Shown here piece by piece: positions 23,901 to 32,469 of a stretch of DNA of 64,000 bases. The DNA lies in assembly GCF_009755815.1 (NCBI RefSeq), contig NZ_WRPK01000009.1, positions 186,001 through 250,000 on the forward strand, given 5' to 3'. The notes below the pieces were generated by a model. That model saw only the letters and a program-made list of their open reading frames with translations, made no database searches and had not been told where the DNA came from. This stretch comes from Flavisphingomonas formosensis (GTDB lineage: Bacteria > Pseudomonadota > Alphaproteobacteria > Sphingomonadales > Sphingomonadaceae). How positions within the stretch are numbered: position 1 is the stretch's first letter; every line of letters begins with the position of its first letter. Made by a program: the position numbers and the translations under genes.

Positions 23901-24755
23901 ATGAACAGCGGAACCTATATCGGCGGGATCTTGAACTTGACCGGCGCCATGCCCGGTGACGGCTTTCAGTATGATGGGCCGGCTATGCCAAGCTATCCGG
24001 TCTACATGGTCATGTTCCGCAGCACTCACGACGCGATCGAGCGCTTCATCCTTCAACCGCCGCTGAAAGCAGATCGTTCGGAAGAGCCCATCGTGAAGAT
24101 GTGGTATTTCGTCAATCCGCAGAACCGGGCGATCGATGGACAGGTGACGCCCTACCATGCCGTCCAGTTCGCAGCGCCCTGCATCCACAATGGACGAAAG
24201 GGTCAATCGGGCTGGGAATATGTGGATGGCCTGCGAGGGGACAAGACTTCCATGGACATCATGGGGCCGTGGAGTGTCTATTTTGGCATGGCCAAGAAGA
24301 TGGGCGACATCAGCTTCATTCCGGTGGCACCCGACGAATTCGAGATCACGGTCGATCGGCGGGGAACACGCCTCGTCACGATGGGCATCCGCATCGGCGC
24401 GGAGTTGACCGGCGAACAGCTCGACGCCGTCCGCGCGCAAGCGGTCTGGCCGGAGCAGATGACGGTCAGGGCTATCCCAAGCCCGGACTATTCCCATTTC
24501 ACCCAATATGCGGTTTGCGCCACCTCCACGGAGGAAGGGAACAGCATCGACCGCGCATGGCTTGCGGACAAGGCGTCTGTAGTCTTTGGTCATCTTGACA
24601 TGGATCCGCTCGACGAGCTTCCGGTCCTCGAGATCACGGGCGCTTATGCCGTCATGAACACGACTCATAAAATCGTATTCACGGAGATGCGGGTAATCGA
24701 CGATCTTCTTCAAAGCGCCGATATCCCTGTGCCTACTCCGGTTGCGGTGGATTGA
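23901..24755 (+). CDS. Acetoacetate-decarboxylase-fold protein
   Basis: This 284-residue protein fits the acetoacetate decarboxylase (ADC) superfamily. TPYHAVQFAAPCIHNGR corresponds to the 'GPY.E..l..pc...G' strand. GPWSVYFGMAKKMGDISFIP corresponds to the 'GRE..G.PKKLA.i' segment, with the KK pair that includes the Schiff-base lysine of ADC conserved. The preceding FRSTHDAIERFILQPPL matches the 'e.l..llP.pl' start. ADC-fold enzymes decarboxylate beta-keto acids or, in relatives, catalyse aldol-dehydration or cyclisation. In this operon, after a flavin monooxygenase and a P450, a beta-keto acid is a reasonable substrate. The ATG at 23901 follows AAGGACAGG closely. Family call is moderate because identity to classic ADC looks low. 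Confidence 0.68.
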   Translation: MNSGTYIGGILNLTGAMPGDGFQYDGPAMPSYPVYMVMFRSTHDAIERFILQPPLKADRSEEPIVKMWYFVNPQNRAIDGQVTPYHAVQFAAPCIHNGRKGQSGWEYVDGLRGDKTSMDIMGPWSVYFGMAKKMGDISFIPVAPDEFEITVDRRGTRLVTMGIRIGAELTGEQLDAVRAQAVWPEQMTVRAIPSPDYSHFTQYAVCATSTEEGNSIDRAWLADKASVVFGHLDMDPLDELPVLEITGAYAVMNTTHKIVFTEMRVIDDLLQSADIPVPTPVAVD

Positions 24756-24966
24756 CGGTACGGCAGCAGGTGCACCGTGGCCCGTTCCGCTGAGCCGCTC
24801 TCAGCGCGACGGTTGCATGGCACAGGTCTGGCCGACGCATTCGCGGGACGGCCTTGCACGCACACGGATGTCGCGAAGCTATCTTGCTGCGCTAGCGTGA
24901 TGCGGGCCGACAGATCAGCGACGACCACTGCACGAAGAAGCGCAATCGAGTTAGAGAGGACAAGAG

Positions 24967-25704
24967 ATGATCGACCTGTATTTCTGGCCGACGCCGAACG
25001 GAAAGAAGGTGACGATCCTGCTGGAGGAGGCGTCGATTCCATATCGCATCAAGCCTCTCAACATCGTCAAGGGCGAGCAATTTGACGAAAGCTATCTCGC
25101 GCTCAACCCGAATCACCGCATGCCAACTATGGTGGACAGCGATCCCTCAGGCGGAGGCGCTGCGATCTCGGTGTTCGAATCCGGCGCAATCCTCATGTAT
25201 CTCGCGGAGAAATCCGGGCAGTTCTGGCCCCAGTCGACCGACAAGAAATATGCCGTGGTGCAATGGCTAATCTGGCAGATGGCCAATATGGGTCCGAAGA
25301 TAGGCGAGTATAATCATTTCAATCGCCTGGGATCCGAGCAAGGTGACCAAAGCTACGCGATCCGGCGTTTCGACGACGAGGCCAACCGGCTGTATGGCGT
25401 GCTGAACTATGCACTGCACAAGCATGAATTCGTGGCCGGCGCGGAGTACAGCATAGCCGACATGTCCGTCATTCCCTGGGCGATGAACTGGAAGGCGCAC
25501 GGACAGGATTTGGACGTCTTTCCCCACGTCAAGCGGTGGCTGGAGCTGGTGTTGAGCCGCCCCGGCGTCCAGCGAGGACTGGATGTCGGCAAGGAACTGA
25601 CCGTCGATCCGAATACATTCACGCCGGAAGAGAAGGAGCGCTTCCGCCGCTTGCTGTTCAACCAGCGCGCTATACCCGTTCCTGGTGGAGAATTCGATGC
25701 CTGA
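24967..25704 (+). CDS. Glutathione S-transferase, Nu/YfcG-like
   Basis: This 245-residue GST has an N-terminal thioredoxin-like domain starting IDLYFWPTPNGKKVTILLEE, where TPN marks the glutathione-site Thr/Asn of Nu-class (YfcG/YghU) proteins. NPNHRMPTMVD with the cis-proline and FESGAILMYLAEKSG follow. The helical domain carries YSIADMSVIPW. Nu-class proteins often act as glutathione-disulfide or thioether lyases/reductases rather than simple conjugating enzymes. LigG, which removes glutathione from a lignin intermediate, is a functional example of thioether removal. Shine-Dalgarno AGAGAGGACAAGAG lies before the ATG at 24967. The stop overlaps the next gene by eight bases, so translation is likely coupled. 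Paralogues lie at 32470 and 56359. Confidence 0.93.
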   Translation: MIDLYFWPTPNGKKVTILLEEASIPYRIKPLNIVKGEQFDESYLALNPNHRMPTMVDSDPSGGGAAISVFESGAILMYLAEKSGQFWPQSTDKKYAVVQWLIWQMANMGPKIGEYNHFNRLGSEQGDQSYAIRRFDDEANRLYGVLNYALHKHEFVAGAEYSIADMSVIPWAMNWKAHGQDLDVFPHVKRWLELVLSRPGVQRGLDVGKELTVDPNTFTPEEKERFRRLLFNQRAIPVPGGEFDA

Positions 25705-25990
25705 CCATCTGATCGAGCATAGCCATATCCAGATCAAGGATGGTCAGGCGGAGCGTTACATCGAACTGTTCCCGACCTTCAGGAGTATATTCTTCTCGCA
25801 TCCCGGCGCTGTATCGCTGCGCCTCTTGCGCGACAAGGCGTCGGAAAGCGCGTTCATCTGTTCGATGGAATGGGAGTCCGCAGCAGCCAAGGAGCGCCTG
25901 ATTAAAAGTCCGGAAATCAAGGCATGGATGGAGATTTTCTGGCCTTTGGTCGGCAACGAACAAAATAGCTATTTTGAAGAGGTCGGCTGA
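25697..25990 (+). CDS. Small ABM-like (antibiotic biosynthesis monooxygenase fold) protein
   Basis: This 97-residue protein has ferredoxin-like alpha+beta barrel character: LIEHSHIQIKDGQAERYIEL, then HPGAVSLRLLRDKASESAFI, then CSMEWESAAAKERLIKSP. These three blocks match the ABM/'putative quinol monooxygenase' pattern of strand-helix-strand-strand-helix. Members are dimeric cofactor-free monooxygenases or haem/ligand-binding proteins. The ATG at 25697 lies inside the end of the GST gene (eight-base overlap) with GGAG seven bases upstream; a start four codons earlier is less likely. Its place between the GST and a GST-like gene suggests it works on the same intermediate. Confidence 0.75.
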   Translation: MPDHLIEHSHIQIKDGQAERYIELFPTFRSIFFSHPGAVSLRLLRDKASESAFICSMEWESAAAKERLIKSPEIKAWMEIFWPLVGNEQNSYFEEVG

Positions 25991-26012
25991 GGATCGTCAG
26001 CGCCGGAGCAGG

Positions 26013-26036
26013 CGTGGCTCCTTTCGCCACGAAAGG
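26013..26036 (+). promoter_or_regulatory. Two competing hairpins over the ribosome-binding site of the GST-like gene
   Basis: CGTGGC (26013-26018) can pair with GCCACG (26026-26031). Alternatively CCTTTC (26020-26025) can pair with GAAAGG (26031-26036), which includes the purine-rich Shine-Dalgarno sequence of the gene starting at TTG 26045. The two stems cannot form together. This could tune translation, but each stem is only six pairs and chance is possible. Confidence 0.25.
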
Positions 26037-26044
26037 CTAAGATA

Positions 26045-26821
26045 TTGGACTATATCAGTTGCAGCGAAGCCCGCGATCGGGATGGCTTGAGGCTAGTCCT
26101 CTCTGCAGGGAGCCCTAATCCCTGGGGCGAGGCCGCGAAAAGCCTGTTCCATGTCAGGAACATTGCCTATCTTGCGGTTCGTCACCAAGGCATGGCGACG
26201 AACGACGAGATTTTCGCCTGGACGGGAACGCGAAACGCGCCCGTCGCGATGTATAACGACGACAGGCCTCGGCACAGCTGGATAGATATTCTATATCTGG
26301 CGCAGCGGCTCGGCAGTGGGCCGTCGCTGCTGCCGGATGATCGCGCGGTCCAGGTCGAGTGCATCGGTCTGTCCCATGCGATTTGCGGCGAGGATGGTCT
26401 TGGCTGGAACCGGAGGCTCGACCTCTTTCACCGTCAGGTGCAAGCTGTCGGTGGAAATCCGGAACTCACCATCCTTCCCGAGAGAATGTTCAAAGATTTT
26501 AACGGCACGCCGGAGGCGATGGCCGCCGCATCCGATCGAGTCGTGTCGATACTCGAGATGTTCCAAAACCGGCTCGATCATCAGGTGCGTGCAGGTTCAC
26601 CTTATCTGGTCGGAGACAGCCTGACGGCGCCCGATGTTCATCTCGCGACATTTCTCGGCATGTTGTCGCCGCTACCGGCCGAATTGAACCCTATGCCGGG
26701 TCACATTCGGCAGCTGTATGAATCTGGGGAGCCGCGATTGAGAAAGGCCGTCACCCCCGGCCTCCTGGCTCATCGCGATTTTATCTACGCACGATATCTG
26801 AAGCTGCCGATGGATTTCTAG
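26045..26821 (+). CDS. Divergent GST-like protein (first of two paralogues)
   Basis: This 258-residue protein has a GST-like outline. A thioredoxin-like beginning (GLRLVLSAGSPNPWGEAAK) leads to NAPVAMYNDDRPRHSWID, where APV gives the cis-proline. The usual Glu-Ser of the glutathione gamma-glutamyl site is replaced by His-Ser. A helical C-terminal half includes AGSPYLVGDSLTAPDVHLAT, which echoes the GST 'ylvGd.ltiADi' motif. It ends HRDFIYARYLKLPMDF, a tail shared with the paralogue at 31684 (HRDFIYRNHIGLPLEF). The start is TTG at 26045, because the alignment with that paralogue begins exactly there (DYISCSEAR versus KYFSVAEAR) and AAAGG lies nine bases upstream. The catalytic residue is not evident, and the function is unknown. 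Confidence 0.78.
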   Translation: MDYISCSEARDRDGLRLVLSAGSPNPWGEAAKSLFHVRNIAYLAVRHQGMATNDEIFAWTGTRNAPVAMYNDDRPRHSWIDILYLAQRLGSGPSLLPDDRAVQVECIGLSHAICGEDGLGWNRRLDLFHRQVQAVGGNPELTILPERMFKDFNGTPEAMAAASDRVVSILEMFQNRLDHQVRAGSPYLVGDSLTAPDVHLATFLGMLSPLPAELNPMPGHIRQLYESGEPRLRKAVTPGLLAHRDFIYARYLKLPMDF

Positions 26822-27005
26822 GCGCTTGCCAGGCGCGGCCGCGCTGCACGGAATCAGCATGGATTGCGCGGATTCGCCCAAACGAAACGGCCTTTTATCG
26901 TCGGGTTTCGAGTATCGTTGAACATGGAAAACAGACTCTTCCGTCCGCCGACCTGGCTGCGGGCGAGAAGCCAAGAGGGAGACGGGCTATGACAGGATTG
27001 ACGAA

Positions 27006-29375
27006 ATGATGCGGGGTACGAAGGCAATCCTCCTTGCGAGCGCATCCATCGCCAGCTTTTGCGGCAGCGCGCGGGCGCAGGAGAATGTGGCATCGACGGC
27101 TGCAACTCCTGCCGATGATGGCGATATCGTAGTGACGGCGCAACGTCGCGCTCAGGCGCTATCGGACGTCGGCATGTCAATTACCGCGATCGGCGGAGAG
27201 GCGCTTGCGCAGCGCAACGTCACGCAGGCCGAGGATCTGTCGAAGCTGGTCGCTGGTTTGTCGGTCAGCGACAGCGGCTTCAGTACGCCCATCTACACGC
27301 TTCGGGGCGTCGGCATCAACGAGCCGAGCGTGGGGTCCACCTCCTCAGTCGCGATCTATGTCGACGAAGTGCCGCTCGCATATCCTATCACGACCCAGGG
27401 TGCCGCGCTGGATCTCCAGCGGATCGAAGTGCTCAAGGGGCCGCAGGGCACATTATATGGTCAAAACTCAACCGGCGGCGCGATCAACTATATCGCCAAC
27501 AAGCCGACGGACGATTTCGCTGCGGGCGTCACTGGTACATTCGGACGCTTCAACCGCGGCAGCCTGGAGGGGTTCATCAGCGGTCCGATCACGCCTACGC
27601 TAAAGGCGCGCGTTGCCGCGCGTGGGACCCTGGGCGGCGGTTGGCAACGAAGCCTGACGCGGGACGATACCATCGGTAAGGTGAAAAACTTCGTCGGCAG
27701 GGCGATCGTCGAGTGGGAGCCCGCGGACACTTTCCGCATCACCTTCAACGCCAATGGTTGGATCGACCGATCCGATACGCTGGTGCCACAGCTTGTACGG
27801 GTAACGCCGACCAATCCGGCCCTGGCACTTCCCAACGTAGTCAACGCACGTCGCCCGGGTGACAATGCGCGCGATACGGACTGGGAACCCAACACACCGC
27901 TCGATCGGGACGATAAGTTCTGGCAGGGATCGGTGCGTGCTGAACTGGATGTGAGCGACGAGGTGAAGCTGACATCGATCACAGCCTATTCGCACATGAA
28001 CCGACGTCAGACGACGGATTATGACGGCATTGCCAATGCTCTGGCGGTGCAAAGAGAGCAGTTCGGCAAGATCAAATCGCTTTATCAGGAAGTCAGGCTT
28101 TCAGCTAATTTCTCTGGCGTGAATTGGGTGGTCGGCGTTAATATCTCGGACGACAAGACAGCTGATCGCATTCTGGAAGATATCAGGGATTCCTCGACCG
28201 TTCGGCTTCTAGCAGGTCTGCCGGCGCACGGCGCGGGAACCCGGGTTGATCAGAAGATCAACGGCTGGGGTGTCTTCACCAGCATCGATGTGCCGCTGAC
28301 CGATCGGCTCAATTTCACTGGCGGCATTCGCCTCAGTGAGGAAACGAGGAAGTTTGAGGGTTGTGGAACAATTCTCGACGCGTTTTCCGCCCCGGCCTAC
28401 ACGAACCTGATCAACGTCTTCCGAGCGGGCGCTGGCCTTGCACCTGTGCCACTGCTCCAGGTTGGCCAGTGCTTCTCGCTGTACCGGACCGCCGCCGGTC
28501 AGGCCCAGGACACCGGCGGTCTCCCGCTGTTGACGCCCGGGCTTGCCCATAAAGAGCTCAAGCAGGACAATGTCCCCTGGAACCTCAATCTCAACTTCAA
28601 GCCGACCAGTCGGTCCCTGATCTACGCGCGGGTCAGCAGGGGCTATAAGTCTGGCAATTTCGCTACGCTGGGTGCCCTCGATCCCATCGTCTACGGACCG
28701 GTGGTGCAGGAGAAGCTGACCGCATATGAGCTCGGTGGCCGCGTCTCGATCTCGCGCCTTCTTCGGTTTGAGGCTGCGATCTTCCGCTACGATTATATAA
28801 ACAAGCAGCTTCGCGCTCGTATCTTCGCACCGCCTGTGGGCAACGTGTCGGCGCAGGACAATATCCCGAAGTCGAAGATAGAGGGGGCCGAATTCTCCGC
28901 TGTGATCAGTCCCGTTCGTGATCTGACGTTCAGCCTGAGTGGTACCTATATCAAGAGCAAGGTCATCAAGTATACGGGCTTCTCGGTGATCGGCAGCACG
29001 CCTGAGGATTTGAGCGGAACGCCGTTTAACTTCACCCCAAAATACAGCCTCAACGCCGATCTGAATTATTCTCACCCGGTGACGAACACTTTGGACGCCT
29101 TCGTCGGAGTGAACGTAGCCTATCGCAGCAAGACCTCAGCCGTCTTTACGCCGCCGGGCAGCACCGGATTGCAGGATTTCGATATCAACAAATACACGCT
29201 CGTTGACGGGCAGCTGGGCATCAGCTCCCCCGTAGGAAAGTGGAAGGCCTGGATCTGGGGCCGGAACATATTCAACAAATATTATTGGACAAACGTGGTC
29301 AAGGCAGCCGACGTTACCGTCAGGTTCCCCGGGATGCCCGCGACCTATGGGGTTTCGGCTTCCATGACTTTCTGA
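27006..29375 (+). CDS. TonB-dependent outer-membrane receptor (receptor 2)
   Basis: This 789-residue protein has an N-terminal signal peptide (AILLASASIASFCGSARA, cleavage before QEN), then the TonB-box-like DIVVTAQRRAQALSDVGMS, a plug domain with LRGVGINEPS and IEVLKGPQGTLYGQNS, and a beta-barrel ending ATYGVSASMTF with terminal Phe. It imports a bulky ligand across the outer membrane using TonB energy. Two ATG codons in tandem (27006, 27009) are possible starts. It differs from receptors 1, 3 and 4 in the plug (YVDEVPLAYP where they have DDTYISR, DGVYYSR or DGVYYTR). It follows the P450-GST-GST-like genes and is followed by an inner-membrane MFS carrier, so the two may move the same compound through both membranes. 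Confidence 0.95.
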   Translation: MMRGTKAILLASASIASFCGSARAQENVASTAATPADDGDIVVTAQRRAQALSDVGMSITAIGGEALAQRNVTQAEDLSKLVAGLSVSDSGFSTPIYTLRGVGINEPSVGSTSSVAIYVDEVPLAYPITTQGAALDLQRIEVLKGPQGTLYGQNSTGGAINYIANKPTDDFAAGVTGTFGRFNRGSLEGFISGPITPTLKARVAARGTLGGGWQRSLTRDDTIGKVKNFVGRAIVEWEPADTFRITFNANGWIDRSDTLVPQLVRVTPTNPALALPNVVNARRPGDNARDTDWEPNTPLDRDDKFWQGSVRAELDVSDEVKLTSITAYSHMNRRQTTDYDGIANALAVQREQFGKIKSLYQEVRLSANFSGVNWVVGVNISDDKTADRILEDIRDSSTVRLLAGLPAHGAGTRVDQKINGWGVFTSIDVPLTDRLNFTGGIRLSEETRKFEGCGTILDAFSAPAYTNLINVFRAGAGLAPVPLLQVGQCFSLYRTAAGQAQDTGGLPLLTPGLAHKELKQDNVPWNLNLNFKPTSRSLIYARVSRGYKSGNFATLGALDPIVYGPVVQEKLTAYELGGRVSISRLLRFEAAIFRYDYINKQLRARIFAPPVGNVSAQDNIPKSKIEGAEFSAVISPVRDLTFSLSGTYIKSKVIKYTGFSVIGSTPEDLSGTPFNFTPKYSLNADLNYSHPVTNTLDAFVGVNVAYRSKTSAVFTPPGSTGLQDFDINKYTLVDGQLGISSPVGKWKAWIWGRNIFNKYYWTNVVKAADVTVRFPGMPATYGVSASMTF

Positions 29376-29380
29376 GCAAG

Positions 29381-29427
29381 CCGGCACGTTCGGGGGTGAT
29401 GGCTTATCCTTTCCTCGAACGTGCCGG
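29381..29427 (+). terminator. Perfect 12-base-pair inverted repeat just after receptor 2
   Basis: CCGGCACGTTCG at 29381-29392 is repeated in inverted form as CGAACGTGCCGG at 29416-29427, with a 23-base loop. It begins six bases after the receptor stop codon. It lacks a clear T run, so it could be a factor-dependent terminator, an mRNA-stabilising stem or an attenuator before the MFS gene. It makes the in-loop ATG at 29399 an unlikely start for that gene. Confidence 0.5.
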
Positions 29428-29494
29428 TGAAATCAGGCGTGCCAACGACAAAGCAGGATCGGATTTAGTCCGGCCCGAAAACACCAGGATCGGC

Positions 29495-30880
29495 GTGCTC
29501 GTGTCTGACCTTCATTCTTCACCGTCGCGGAAAACATCGGATGTCGCGTCAGCATATTCACCGATTGCGGCGTGGACATCGCTGGCGATCCTGCTGCTGC
29601 TATCGATGATCTCCATTCTCGATCGGCAGATCATCGCCCTCATGGTGGAGCCGATCAAGCGAGACCTCCGCCTGAGCGATACCGAACTTGGATTGCTGCA
29701 AGGCTTCGCCTTCGCGCTCTTTTACAGCATCGCTAGCATCCCTTTGGGCTGGGCGGTCGACCGCTATCCTCGCAAGATCATCATCTACTTCGCGGTCACG
29801 ACCTGGTCATTGAGCGCAGCGGCGTGCGGCCTGGCGAGCAGCTTCTGGCAGCTCTTCTTCGGTCGCACCATGGTGGGCGTGGGTGAAGCGTCGCTCACGC
29901 CGGCGTCCGTATCGCTGATCAGCGACCTTTTCCCGCCCGAGAAGGTAGGGACGCCGATGGGCATCTATGCTGCCGGCTTTTATCTCGGGAGCGGTGTCGC
30001 GCTCGGCGTCGGAGGCTTGGTCGTCAGCCTCTTCGTCGGGAGCGTGTCGGTTTCATTTCCGGTAATCGGCGATATCGCATCCTGGCAGGCCGTGTTTCTC
30101 GTTACGGGTCTGCCCGGCTTCGCTTTCGCATTTCTGGCCTTGCTCCTCCGCGATCCGCGCCCGCCGCGTCGCGCGGCAGCACACCGCAAGTCGCCGGTTC
30201 AGGGCTTTGGCGCGTACCTTACCGGCAATTGGAGCGTCGTCGTTTACAGCTTCGGCGCCTTTGGTCTCGCGAGTCTCGTCGCTTACGCCATGGGCGCCTG
30301 GACGCCCGCATATTTCGCCCGGACATTCGGGTGGCAACCGGGTGAAATAGGTTGGGTGTGGGGACTTGTCGTCGCTTTGTCCGGAGCGGCGGGGGCAGTC
30401 ATGGGCGGAATGCTCATCGATCGCGTCAACAGAGCGGGCGTGCGCGACGCCTGTCTGATCGTGCCTGCGGGCAGCAGCCTTATCGCGTGGCCACTCGTCA
30501 CCATGGGTTACATCGTAGCAAGCCCACTCCTTGCTATTCTCTCGCTCGGCTTCGGGATGGTGGCACTGGGCGTAGTTTCCGCCGGCTCATTCTCGACCTG
30601 GCAGCGTATCGCGCCACCCAGCCTTCGAGGCCGGGTGAGCGCTTGCTTCGTCCTTGTCTCCAGTCTGCTCGGGGCGGGGACGGGGCCCGTCGTGGTTGCC
30701 TTCATAACGGATTACATCCTTCGCGATGAGCGGCTGCTCGGGCAATCGCTTGCATGGACCATGGGATTGGCCATCCCGGCGATGGCGATGCTTCTCGTCC
30801 TCGGCCGCTCGGCCTGCGCCAACGGCATCCGCTTGGATTTCCTTCCATCGAACATGCAGAATGTCGCGTCGGCGAAGTGA
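29495..30880 (+). CDS. MFS transporter, spinster/aromatic-acid-carrier-like
   Basis: This protein of about 461 residues has roughly twelve hydrophobic segments. The first is WTSLAILLLLSMISILDRQI, followed by the MFS loop motif in LGWAVDRYPRKIIIYF and FFGRTMVGVGEASLTPAS, typical of the spinster-like MFS group common in sphingomonads. It is an inner-membrane secondary carrier, probably for an organic acid or hydrophobic substrate. I chose the GTG at 29495 because AGGA lies five bases upstream and the perfect inverted repeat at 29381-29427 covers the longer ATG (29399) start. The receptor gene before it and the SDR 12 bases after it suggest a shared substrate. The C-terminus (GRSACANGIRLDFLPSN) is short and cytoplasmic. 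Confidence 0.88.
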   Translation: MLVSDLHSSPSRKTSDVASAYSPIAAWTSLAILLLLSMISILDRQIIALMVEPIKRDLRLSDTELGLLQGFAFALFYSIASIPLGWAVDRYPRKIIIYFAVTTWSLSAAACGLASSFWQLFFGRTMVGVGEASLTPASVSLISDLFPPEKVGTPMGIYAAGFYLGSGVALGVGGLVVSLFVGSVSVSFPVIGDIASWQAVFLVTGLPGFAFAFLALLLRDPRPPRRAAAHRKSPVQGFGAYLTGNWSVVVYSFGAFGLASLVAYAMGAWTPAYFARTFGWQPGEIGWVWGLVVALSGAAGAVMGGMLIDRVNRAGVRDACLIVPAGSSLIAWPLVTMGYIVASPLLAILSLGFGMVALGVVSAGSFSTWQRIAPPSLRGRVSACFVLVSSLLGAGTGPVVVAFITDYILRDERLLGQSLAWTMGLAIPAMAMLLVLGRSACANGIRLDFLPSNMQNVASAK

Positions 30881-30892
30881 CGGAGACGAGAA

Positions 30893-31648
30893 GTGAAGAA
30901 TCTTTCTGGAAAAGTGGTGCTTGTCACCGGCGGCGCCTCGGGTCTCGGCAAAGCCACGGTCGCCCGCTTCGCGGAAGAGGGCTCCCGCGTAGTGGTAGCC
31001 GATTTGAATGTCGAGGGTGCGCAGGCTGTCGCAACGCAGTTCGGGGGCCGGGCCATCGGAATGAACGTGGCGGATCCCGCTTCTGTGGAGCAGGCGATCT
31101 CGCTTGCGGTAGAGAGCTTCGGCCGACTGGATGTTCTTGTAAACAACGCGGGGATAGAATCTGCGCGGGCGCTCATCCATGAAGCCACATTGGAAAATTG
31201 GCGCAATGTGATCGACGTCAATCTCACTGGCGTCTTTTACTGCATGAAATATGGCCTGGGACAGTTCGTCAGGCAGGGCGATGGCGGCAACATCGTCAAT
31301 ATTTCCTCCATTGCCGGCATGGTGGCGGTATCGGGTCTTCCGCCTTATGTCGCCGCAAAGGCGGGTGTCTCGAACCTCACACGCGAGGCGGCCATCGAAT
31401 ATGGACCGCGCGGGATCAGAGTGAACGCGGTCGCGCCAACGGCGGTCTACACGCCGTTGCTGCAGCGCATGTCCGGCGCTTCAAAGCAACCATCGGAGGT
31501 CATCGATGGGTTGAAGGGGTTGAGTCCGCTCCACGGCGTCGCTGCGCCAGAGGATATCGCAGCGGCCGTCGCGTTTCTGGCGAGCGATGACGCCCGCTTC
31601 ATAAGCGGTGTCACCTTGCCGGTCGATGGCGGGTTCACCGCCCAGTGA
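30893..31648 (+). CDS. Short-chain dehydrogenase/reductase (SDR)
   Basis: This 251-residue classical SDR has VTGGASGLGKATVARF for cofactor binding, VVADLN after strand 2 (Asp, so NAD(H) preferred), VNNAGIES, NISSIAGM, and the catalytic pair in YVAAKAG, ending ISGVTLPVDGGFT. It probably interconverts an alcohol and ketone of the same compound handled by the neighbouring GSTs. In lignin ether catabolism an SDR (LigD type) precedes the GST etherases, which makes this order notable, though similarity here is only at fold level. The start is GTG at 30893 with GGAGACGAG upstream. It lies 12 bases after the MFS gene and 35 bases before the GST-like gene. Confidence 0.92.
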   Translation: MKNLSGKVVLVTGGASGLGKATVARFAEEGSRVVVADLNVEGAQAVATQFGGRAIGMNVADPASVEQAISLAVESFGRLDVLVNNAGIESARALIHEATLENWRNVIDVNLTGVFYCMKYGLGQFVRQGDGGNIVNISSIAGMVAVSGLPPYVAAKAGVSNLTREAAIEYGPRGIRVNAVAPTAVYTPLLQRMSGASKQPSEVIDGLKGLSPLHGVAAPEDIAAAVAFLASDDARFISGVTLPVDGGFTAQ

Positions 31649-31683
31649 GCATCGTCCAGCGTCGATAGGCAGGAGAGAGCAAC

Positions 31684-32466
31684 GTGAAATATTTTTCGGT
31701 GGCCGAAGCGCGGCAGATGCGGGGGCTTCGGCTTGTACTGACCGCCCATCTCCCGGGCCCATGGAGTGAATCCGCCAAGGCGATCTTCAATGCCCGCAAC
31801 GTACCCTACGTCGCCGTGGAACAGGTCGCCGGCGGCGCCAATGAGGAACTGTGCGTGTGGACCGGGGGGATCCGCAACGCGCCGGTCGCCATGCTGGATG
31901 ATGATCCTCCTACCCATGGCTGGCTCGACCTCGCGATGATGGCGGAGCGCCTCGGCTCCGGCCCGTCCTTGCTTCCCGAGCAGTCTGCCGACCGCGCCCT
32001 CGCATTGGGCTTGTCCGCGGAAATCTGCGCGCCCCACGGCTTTGGCTGGGCGCGCCGTCTTCTCATGTTCGAGACGAGTTATGGCCCGAAGGACATGTCG
32101 GAGGAATCCCCGGCACATGTCCGCACGATGTTGCTGCAATATGGTTTTTCTGATGCGGCCGTCACCGCTGCAAGAGCCCGCTTGATTGACATCATGGGCA
32201 CGCTCGCTGGCCGTCTTCGCGCTCAGCGGGAGCAAGGTTCGCGCTACATGATCGGCGATCAGCCGAGCACGATAGACTATCACTGGGCCTGCTTCTCCCA
32301 GATGGTGGCGCCACTGCCGGTTGAACATCAGCCAGCAATGCCGGAATGGCTCATCGACAAATATAGCGACCTTGATCCCGCAGTCGCGAAGGCACTCGAT
32401 CCCCTGCTGATCGAACATCGTGATTTTATCTACCGAAATCATATCGGCCTTCCGCTGGAGTTCTGA
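31684..32466 (+). CDS. Divergent GST-like protein (second paralogue)
   Basis: This 260-residue paralogue of the product at 26045-26821 shares blocks (GLRLVLTAHLPGPWSESAK, RNAPVAMLDDD, ERLGSGPSLLPE) and the same HRDFIY...LP tail. It keeps the GST-like two-part shape with YMIGDQPSTIDYHWACF in the helical half. The segment after APV again lacks the normal Glu-Ser glutathione site (THGWLD). The GTG start at 31684 has AGGAGAG upstream. Three bases separate it from the Nu-class GST at 32470, so a two-protein system is likely. One possibility is that one protein forms and the other cleaves a glutathione adduct; this is inference. No close functionally known relative comes to mind. Confidence 0.8.
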   Translation: MKYFSVAEARQMRGLRLVLTAHLPGPWSESAKAIFNARNVPYVAVEQVAGGANEELCVWTGGIRNAPVAMLDDDPPTHGWLDLAMMAERLGSGPSLLPEQSADRALALGLSAEICAPHGFGWARRLLMFETSYGPKDMSEESPAHVRTMLLQYGFSDAAVTAARARLIDIMGTLAGRLRAQREQGSRYMIGDQPSTIDYHWACFSQMVAPLPVEHQPAMPEWLIDKYSDLDPAVAKALDPLLIEHRDFIYRNHIGLPLEF

Positions 32467-32469
32467 GCC

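Noticed and set aside
23763-24713. 316-codon minus-strand open frame
   Set aside because: It mirrors the acetoacetate-decarboxylase-like gene, whose plus-strand reading has the KK motif and a good ribosome-binding site.
27006-29375. Possible iron-siderophore receptor
   Set aside because: Fold matches, but no siderophore synthesis, Fur-box or iron-transport genes are nearby; the context is catabolic, so I kept the neutral name.
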